DNA of 64,000 nt from UBA2357 sp046295975 (GTDB taxonomy: Bacteria > Pseudomonadota > Gammaproteobacteria > Burkholderiales > Rhodocyclaceae). Below, one piece after another: positions 59,136 to 64,000 of the stretch (positions are counted from its first letter, which is position 1; each line of letters starts with the position of its first letter). The DNA is taken from NCBI GenBank assembly GCA_046295975.1, contig JBKBMG010000014.1, forward strand, positions 35,338 through 99,337, given 5' to 3'. The notes below the pieces were generated by a model. It was not told where the DNA came from. It was given only the letters and a program-made list of their open reading frames with translations, and did not search any database. Position numbers and translations under genes: made by a program.

Positions 59136-60018
59136 TTCGCCGCCGGCCGGCCCGGAGCCCGCGCCGGTCGGTGATCCGCGCTACGCCAATCCGGACATTC
59201 CCGAAGGCATCAACGTCGTCGCCGAACATCCGCTGAAGGAGTTCGTGTGGCTGGGCAGCGGGGTGTTCGCGGTGGCGTTCGTGCTGGTGATGCTGTTCGG
59301 CTGGCTGGGCCACGTGGTCGGGGCGTTCGTGCCGTTCGAGACCGAGCAGCGCTGGGTGGCGGGAATTGCCGCGCATTTCGACGACGCCAAGGCCGGCGCC
59401 GACGAGCGGCGTGCTGGGGCCTACCTGCAGGAGTTGGCCGACCGTCTGGTGGCGGTCGATCCCCTGCCGGATGGCATGGCGATCACCATGCATTTGTCCG
59501 ACAGCCGGGAGATCAATGCCTACGCAACCCTGGGCGGGCATGTGATCGTCACGCGCGGGCTGCTCGCCGCCATGCCCAGCGAGAACGCACTGGCGATGGT
59601 CGTTGCCCACGAGATCGCGCACATCCGCGAGCGCCACGTGATCCGCTCGCTCGGACGGGGCGTGCTGACCTCGCTGGCGCTGGCGGTGGTGACCGGTTCG
59701 TCGCAAGCCGACATCGGCGGCGCCCTGGTCGGGCAGGCCGGGGTGACAGCCGGGCTGAGCTTCAGCCGCGAGCAGGAGCGCGACGCCGATCGGTTCGCGC
59801 TGCGGGCGGTCCATGCGTTGTACGGCCATGTGGCGGGCGCGGCCACGCTGTTCGAGCAGGCGTTGTCGGAGGACCGCTACGCCCCGCCGGAGTGGTTGTC
59901 CACCCATCCCGACCATGCCCGGCGGATTGCTGCGCTGGCGCAGGAGGCAGGGCGCAACCGCTGGCCGCTCGAGGGCCCCCTGACGCCCTTGCCCGACCGC
60001 TTGCGGCAGGGCGAGTGA
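59119..60018 (+). CDS. M48-family zinc metallopeptidase
   Basis: A 299-residue peptidase. A single transmembrane segment (about residues 42-65, FVWLGSGVFAVAFVLVMLFGWLGH) anchors it. The zinc motif is VVAHEIAHIRERH (His164, Glu165, His168), with the third ligand near SREQERDADRFALRAVH. This is the BepA/YggG-type periplasmic protease arrangement. It overlaps YbjQ 2, so the two are translated together and may work on the same envelope process. Confidence 0.88.
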   Translation: MEKRTDSPPAGPEPAPVGDPRYANPDIPEGINVVAEHPLKEFVWLGSGVFAVAFVLVMLFGWLGHVVGAFVPFETEQRWVAGIAAHFDDAKAGADERRAGAYLQELADRLVAVDPLPDGMAITMHLSDSREINAYATLGGHVIVTRGLLAAMPSENALAMVVAHEIAHIRERHVIRSLGRGVLTSLALAVVTGSSQADIGGALVGQAGVTAGLSFSREQERDADRFALRAVHALYGHVAGAATLFEQALSEDRYAPPEWLSTHPDHARRIAALAQEAGRNRWPLEGPLTPLPDRLRQGE

Positions 60019-60122
60019 GCGGCAGCTGGGCCGTCCGGGGCGCTGCGGTTGCGCGCCTGAGCGGCCTGGCGCTCGCGCGTCAGTACGTTTGCTGGGATGA
60101 TGGCGGTTTTTTGCGCACGCGG

Positions 60123-61325
60123 ATGAAACGTCGTTTGTACCAGGGGCGCCGGGTCGAGCGCGCCGAGAGCATCATGGAATTGCGCGCCATGGCGGCGCGG
60201 CGCCTGCCCAGTTTCTGCCTTGAATACCTGGAAGGCGGGGCCGATGACGAGATCACCCTGGCGCGCAATCGCCAGGCCTACGACGATCTGACCTTCGTGC
60301 CGCGCAGCCTGGTGGACGTTTCCCAGCGCGACACGGCCTGCGAGCTGTTCGGCGAGGCGTCGGCCATGCCGCTGGTGATTGCGCCGACCGGCTTCAACGG
60401 CTTGCTCACGCATGCCGGTGACCGTGCGCTGGCCGAGGCGGCCCGTGATGCCGGCATTCCGTTCTGCCAGAGCATGGTGTCGACGATTCCGCTGGAGGAC
60501 ATCGCCGCGACCGGCGTGCGCCACTGGATGCAGCTCTACCCGTTCAAGGATCGCGAGTGCCTGGCGAGCGTGGTGGCGCGCGCCGAGCAGGCCGGTTGCG
60601 AGGCCATCGTGCTGACCACCGATACGGCGGCGTTCGGCAATCGCGAATGGGACCGGCGCAACTACCGCGCGCCGATGCAGCTCAACCTGCGCAATCTGCT
60701 TGATGTCGCCTGCCATCCACGCTGGGTGTTCGACGTGCTCGTACCCCACGGCATGCCGCGGTTCCGCAATCTCGGCATGGCTCTGCCGCCCGGGCAGGAC
60801 AGTGCGCGCAACGCCGCGACCTTTCTCGCCGCCCAGATGGACGCCTCGCTGTCCTGGGGCGACATCGGCTGGCTGCGCGAGATGTGGCCGCGCCAGCTGA
60901 TGCTCAAGGGCGTGCTGTCGGTCGACGACGCGCGGCGTGCCGAATCGTTGGGGGTAGACGGACTGGTGTTGTCCAACCACGGTGGCCGCCAACTCGATAC
61001 CTGCGTTGCGCCCATCGAAGTGCTGGCCGAGATACGCCGTGCGGTTGGCCCGGAGATGACGCTGATTGTCGACAGCGGTCTGCGTCGCGGCAGCGACGTC
61101 GTCAAGGCCCGTGCTCTGGGCGCCGACGCCGGCATGTGCGGGCGTGCCGTGCTGTACGGGCTGGCGGCCGGGGGGCGGGCCGGTGCGGTGCGGGCGCTGG
61201 CCATTCTTCGCGCCGAGATCGAGCGTACGCTGGGCCTGCTGGGCACGCCGACCCTCGATGAAGTGGGGCCGGAGTGCTTGTTGCCGAGCGCGTTGAGCCG
61301 CTTTGGCGTTGGCCAGTTCGGCTGA
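60123..61325 (+). CDS. FMN-dependent alpha-hydroxy acid dehydrogenase
   Basis: A 400-residue member of the lactate/glycolate/mandelate oxidoreductase family. FMN-binding landmarks are APTGFNGLLTHAGD and DSGLRRGSDVVKARALGADAGMCGRAVLYGL, and the catalytic His lies in VLSNHGGRQLDT. The ATG at 60123 (MKRRLYQGRRVERAESIMELR) gives the expected start. Upstream frame up to 59247 overlaps the peptidase and is not coding. It lies 104 bp after the M48 gene and may share its transcript. Whether it is an oxidase or quinone-linked dehydrogenase cannot be read from the sequence. Confidence 0.87.
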   Translation: MKRRLYQGRRVERAESIMELRAMAARRLPSFCLEYLEGGADDEITLARNRQAYDDLTFVPRSLVDVSQRDTACELFGEASAMPLVIAPTGFNGLLTHAGDRALAEAARDAGIPFCQSMVSTIPLEDIAATGVRHWMQLYPFKDRECLASVVARAEQAGCEAIVLTTDTAAFGNREWDRRNYRAPMQLNLRNLLDVACHPRWVFDVLVPHGMPRFRNLGMALPPGQDSARNAATFLAAQMDASLSWGDIGWLREMWPRQLMLKGVLSVDDARRAESLGVDGLVLSNHGGRQLDTCVAPIEVLAEIRRAVGPEMTLIVDSGLRRGSDVVKARALGADAGMCGRAVLYGLAAGGRAGAVRALAILRAEIERTLGLLGTPTLDEVGPECLLPSALSRFGVGQFG

Positions 61326-61396
61326 CCGGCGACGGGTTCGCGCGAGGCCGGCGGCGCGGCAAGAACCCCCCGGTCTTGGCGCAGGACGGCAAAGTC

Positions 61397-61413
61397 GGCC
61401 GGTTTTACCGGCC
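61397..61413. terminator. Small hairpin after the hydroxyacid dehydrogenase
   Basis: GGCCGG-TTTTA-CCGGCC is a perfect 6-bp stem with an AT loop, 72 bp after the stop. There is no T-run after the stem, so terminator function is uncertain. Confidence 0.4.
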
Positions 61414-61514
61414 TAATCCGCGCTTGGGCTGCGGATGCGGCGTGTATGATCGTGAGCAGGTGGGGTGGCGCGTGCGTGCCGCCCCGGGCACACCATCCGA
61501 CAGGATCGACATCG

Positions 61515-62561
61515 ATGATCAAGCGTTGCATTCTGCTGCTGTTGTTCGCCAGCCTCGTGGTGGCCGGCTGCGGCGGCGCGCTCGAGCGGCGCAAGCAACA
61601 GGTTACGGTGGGCATCACGCCTAACCAGGAAGTCACGCTGGAGCCCGGCCAGCGCATCGGCCTCAGCGCCAGCGCCAAGGCGATAGACGAACCGCTGACC
61701 TCGATGCGCTGGACCATTGAGGCGGTGAGCACGCCGACGCAGGGTGCCCTGCCTACGATTGCCAACGCCAATTGCGCGACGGCGACGCTGACGATCAAGG
61801 ACAAGGATGGCATTGGCCGCTGCAGTGCCGAACTGAGCGTGCCGGCCTCGGCCGAGCCGATGACATGGCGGATTGCGGTGCAGGTCGAGGCCCAGTCCAA
61901 GGGCTCGGCGTCGGCCGCCTTCGTGCTCAAGGTGGTCGCGCCTGCGCGCGATACCGGCAATTTCCGCGTCGAGGTGCCGGCGCTGGTGACCACCGATTCG
62001 GACGGCAATCTGCTTGTCAGCAACCAGCTGGTGTCGATCACCGCCAATGCCCTTTCGGACAAGACTGTGAGCGGTCTGAGCTACCAATGGACCCAGACCG
62101 GCGGGCCGAACGCGGTGCTGGCCGGTGCAACGTCCGCGCGGCTGCAGTTCGTGCCGCGCAGCGCCGGCGAGTACCAGTTCCGCGTGACCGCCAGCGGCAG
62201 CATAGACGGACGGACCGAGCAGGTGTCGGCCGAGGTGCTGGTGATCGTCGAGGACAGCGACCTTGTTGACGAGCTGGTGGTGTTCGCCGGCAACGCCCAG
62301 TCGGTGGCGAGCGGCGACCTGGTGTCGCTGACCGGCCAGGCCAGCTATTCGGGGTCGGCGGTGACGAACCCGACCTATGTGTGGACCCAGGTCGCCGGGC
62401 CCGCCGTGACGCTTGCCAACCCGACTTCGGCCACGCCGACCTTCTTCGCGCCGATCGTGGTCGATGACGTCGAACTGGTGTTCGAACTACAGGTGAACGC
62501 CCTGGTGAGCGGGCGCAACCTGAGCGGCAACTCGCGCACCGTGGTGCGGGTGGAACCCTGA
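61515..62561 (+). CDS. PKD/immunoglobulin-like lipoprotein
   Basis: A 348-residue lipoprotein. The lipobox is in LFASLVVAGC, placing Cys at about residue 19. Two PKD-like modules are recognisable by YQWTQTGGPNAVLAG...EYQFRVTASG and YVWTQVAGPAVTLAN...LVFELQVNA; a degenerate first one precedes them. Such domains bind partners or carbohydrates at the surface. The ATG at 61515 (MIKRCILLLLF) is set by the signal peptide. It stands alone before a strong hairpin. Confidence 0.82.
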   Translation: MIKRCILLLLFASLVVAGCGGALERRKQQVTVGITPNQEVTLEPGQRIGLSASAKAIDEPLTSMRWTIEAVSTPTQGALPTIANANCATATLTIKDKDGIGRCSAELSVPASAEPMTWRIAVQVEAQSKGSASAAFVLKVVAPARDTGNFRVEVPALVTTDSDGNLLVSNQLVSITANALSDKTVSGLSYQWTQTGGPNAVLAGATSARLQFVPRSAGEYQFRVTASGSIDGRTEQVSAEVLVIVEDSDLVDELVVFAGNAQSVASGDLVSLTGQASYSGSAVTNPTYVWTQVAGPAVTLANPTSATPTFFAPIVVDDVELVFELQVNALVSGRNLSGNSRTVVRVEP

Positions 62562-62568
62562 ATCCGCG

Positions 62569-62595
62569 CCGGGGCGGCCGACGTGGCCGCCCCGG
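62569..62595. terminator. Bidirectional hairpin between convergent genes
   Basis: A perfect 11-bp stem CCGGGGCGGCC/GGCCGCCCCGG with a five-base loop in the 63-bp gap between the convergent lipoprotein and aminotransferase. It has the shape of a shared terminator, though T-runs are absent. Confidence 0.65.
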
Positions 62596-62624
62596 GCATG
62601 CTGTCTGGTCAGGTGGGTGCCCGA

Positions 62625-63752
62625 TCAGCCCACGCGGTCGAGCGCCGTGGCCAGATGGGTGATCGTGCGGTCGATGTCCGCCAGCTTGTCGAGACCGAAC
62701 AGACCGAGGCGGAAGGTCTTGAAATCGGCGCCTTCGTCGCATTGCAGCGGCACACCGGCGGCAATCTGCAGGCCGGCGTCGAGGAACTTGCGGCCGTTTT
62801 GCACACCGTCATCGTCGGTATAGCTCACCACCACGCCGGGGGCCTCGAAACCGTTGGCGGCGACACTCTTGATGCCTTTGGCGGCGAGTAGCGCCCGGAC
62901 CTTGCGGCCGAGGGTCTGCTGGCGTTCGCGCAGGGTGTCGAAGCCGATCGTCTCGGCCTCGCGCATCACGTCGCGCAGGCGCGCGAGCGCATCGGTGGGC
63001 ATCGTGGCGTGGTAGGCAAAGCCGCCGTTTTCGTAAGCTTCCATGATCTGCAGCCACTTGCGCAGATCGCAGGCGAAACTGGTGCTGGTGGTGGCGTCGA
63101 TGCGTTCGCGGGCACGCGCGCCGAGCATCACCAAGCCGCAACTCGGCGACCCGGACCAACCCTTCTGCGGGGCGCTGATCAGCACGTCCACCGCGCAGGC
63201 TTCCATGTCCACCCACACCGTGCCGGAGGCAATGCAGTCGAGCACGAACAGCCCGCCAATTTCGCGTACCGCCTCACCCACCGCGCGCAGGTAGGCGTCG
63301 GGCAGGATGATGCCCGACGAGGTCTCCACATGCGGGGCGAACACCACCTCCGGGCGGTGTTCGCGGATTGCCGCCACCACTTCGGCCAGTGGTGCCGGTG
63401 CGTAGGCGGGCTGACGGCCATCCTCGACCGGCCGCGCCTTGAGCACGATGGCCTCGGAGGGGATGCCGCCCATTTCGAAGATCTGCGTCCAGCGGAAGCT
63501 GAACCAGCCGTTTCGGATCACCAGGCATTTGCGGTGGGTGGCGAACTGGCGGGCCACCGCTTCCATCGCATAGGTGCCGCCGCCCGGGACGAGCGCGACG
63601 GCTTGCGCGTGGTAGACCTGCTTGAGCATGGCGGAGATGTCGCGCATCACCCCCTGGAAAGCCTGCGACATGTGATTGAGCGAGCGGTCGGTGAAAACCA
63701 CCGAATACTCCAGAAGTCCGTCGGGATCGACATCGGGAAGCAAACCTGGCAC
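62625..63752 (-). CDS. Class V aminotransferase, alanine-glyoxylate/serine-glyoxylate family
   Basis: A 375-residue PLP enzyme. The PLP lysine is Lys197 in LISAPQKGWSGSPSCGLVML; the preceding LFVLDCIASGTVWVDM holds the conserved acidic residue, and the N-terminal VPGGGTYAMEAVARQFA is the phosphate-binding region. Members transfer amino groups between alanine, serine or 2-aminoethylphosphonate and glyoxylate or pyruvate. No neighbour indicates the substrate. A start at 63752 (MPGLLPDVDPDG) fits family length. Confidence 0.88.
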   Translation of the reverse strand: MPGLLPDVDPDGLLEYSVVFTDRSLNHMSQAFQGVMRDISAMLKQVYHAQAVALVPGGGTYAMEAVARQFATHRKCLVIRNGWFSFRWTQIFEMGGIPSEAIVLKARPVEDGRQPAYAPAPLAEVVAAIREHRPEVVFAPHVETSSGIILPDAYLRAVGEAVREIGGLFVLDCIASGTVWVDMEACAVDVLISAPQKGWSGSPSCGLVMLGARARERIDATTSTSFACDLRKWLQIMEAYENGGFAYHATMPTDALARLRDVMREAETIGFDTLRERQQTLGRKVRALLAAKGIKSVAANGFEAPGVVVSYTDDDGVQNGRKFLDAGLQIAAGVPLQCDEGADFKTFRLGLFGLDKLADIDRTITHLATALDRVG

Positions 63753-63907
63753 GACTGTCTCCTTGTTGTGGGAATGGCTCCGGGGGCGCCGGCGTACGGC
63801 TGGCCGAGGTGCGGCGATTGGCCGTCATGTGATTCGCGGTCATTCTACCGGCGCTTGGCCGGTGACGGGGTTATGGCAGGGAAGGGCGGGCTCCAGAATG
63901 AAGTGCA

Positions 63908-63930
63908 ACACCCTGAATTTGGTAGGGTGT
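63908..63930. other. Hairpin at the left end of the IS30-like element
   Basis: ACACCCT-N9-AGGGTGT is a perfect 7-bp inverted repeat just before the transposase start. It is probably part of or near the left inverted repeat of the insertion sequence. The other end is outside the window. Confidence 0.4.
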
Positions 63931-63934
63931 GCGC

Positions 63935-64000
63935 ATGGGAAAACACTACAACCAGTTGACGATGGACGAACGTAACGAGATTCATCGATGCAGCAACGAG
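63935..64000 (+). CDS. IS30-family transposase, N-terminal fragment
   Basis: Twenty-two codons starting MGKHYNQLTMDERNEIHRC, which match the conserved opening of IS30-type transposases (MGKHYxQLxxEER). The gene runs off the right edge, so integrity cannot be judged. The family assignment rests on this N-terminus alone. Confidence 0.75.
   Translation, partial: MGKHYNQLTMDERNEIHRCSNE

Noticed and set aside
59247..60122. N-terminal extension of the hydroxyacid dehydrogenase frame
   Set aside because: It overlaps the M48 peptidase in another frame and has random composition; the family start is at 60123.

Overview
The window looks like chromosomal DNA from a high-GC betaproteobacterium, most plausibly a Rhodocyclales/Zoogloeaceae relative (Azoarcus, Aromatoleum or Thauera type). 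This is inferred from gene families and layouts (gcdH with a CoA-transferase and a LysR regulator, DUF1302/DUF1329 pair, DUF2145, fused TRAP permease) and from strong GC codon bias; no marker gene or rRNA is present. A run of ten N at 13237-13246 shows that two contigs were joined. No tRNA, rRNA or CRISPR array was seen.

Region 1 (1-11372) holds a glutaryl-CoA module (CoA-transferase, gcdH, divergent LysR), a small membrane protein, a patatin phospholipase, a large EF-hand membrane protein, and an iron-uptake pair (TonB-dependent receptor and PiuC-type hydroxylase) behind a Fur-box-like site. Region 2 (11373-28539) is an aromatic-catabolism island. It has a VanB-type reductase, DUF1329 and DUF1302 envelope proteins, three FAD monooxygenases, an NTF2-like protein, an ACMSD-like amidohydrolase, a type I extradiol dioxygenase, an FAH-fold hydrolase, two NodD/NahR-type LysR regulators and two Rieske oxygenases. 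Its gene set suggests hydroxylation or O-demethylation by the Rieske enzymes, flavin hydroxylation, extradiol ring cleavage and then hydrolysis or decarboxylation. The substrate is unknown. Two IS5-like miniature elements with 4-bp target duplications flank the reductase, and one of them sits in frame inside the small gene coupled to it.

Region 3 (28617-37919) is a six-gene unit for GABA or polyamine use (PotADBC-type ABC importer, gabD, gabT) divergent from a MocR/GabR regulator. Region 4 (38015-46392) contains a second MITE with terminal repeats and a 5-bp duplication, a secreted SnoaL-like protein, an OmpR-type two-component system, an AT-rich orphan gene, a fused TRAP permease without a visible receptor, and a DUF2145 gene pair divergent from an XRE regulator.

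Region 5 (46601-52963) is a phospholipid acyl-chain operon: PlsC fused to an acyl-activating enzyme, a Tat-exported amidohydrolase, MFS fused to PlsC, and a tiny Cys-motif protein. Region 6 (52947-63752) has an exported intradiol dioxygenase, a lipase-like lipoprotein, a 2-hydroxyacid dehydrogenase, a Ycf46-like AAA ATPase, and a coupled operon of two YbjQ proteins separated by a repeat-encoded small ORF, an M48 peptidase and an FMN-dependent hydroxyacid dehydrogenase, followed by a PKD-type lipoprotein and a class V aminotransferase. The right edge cuts an IS30-family transposase.
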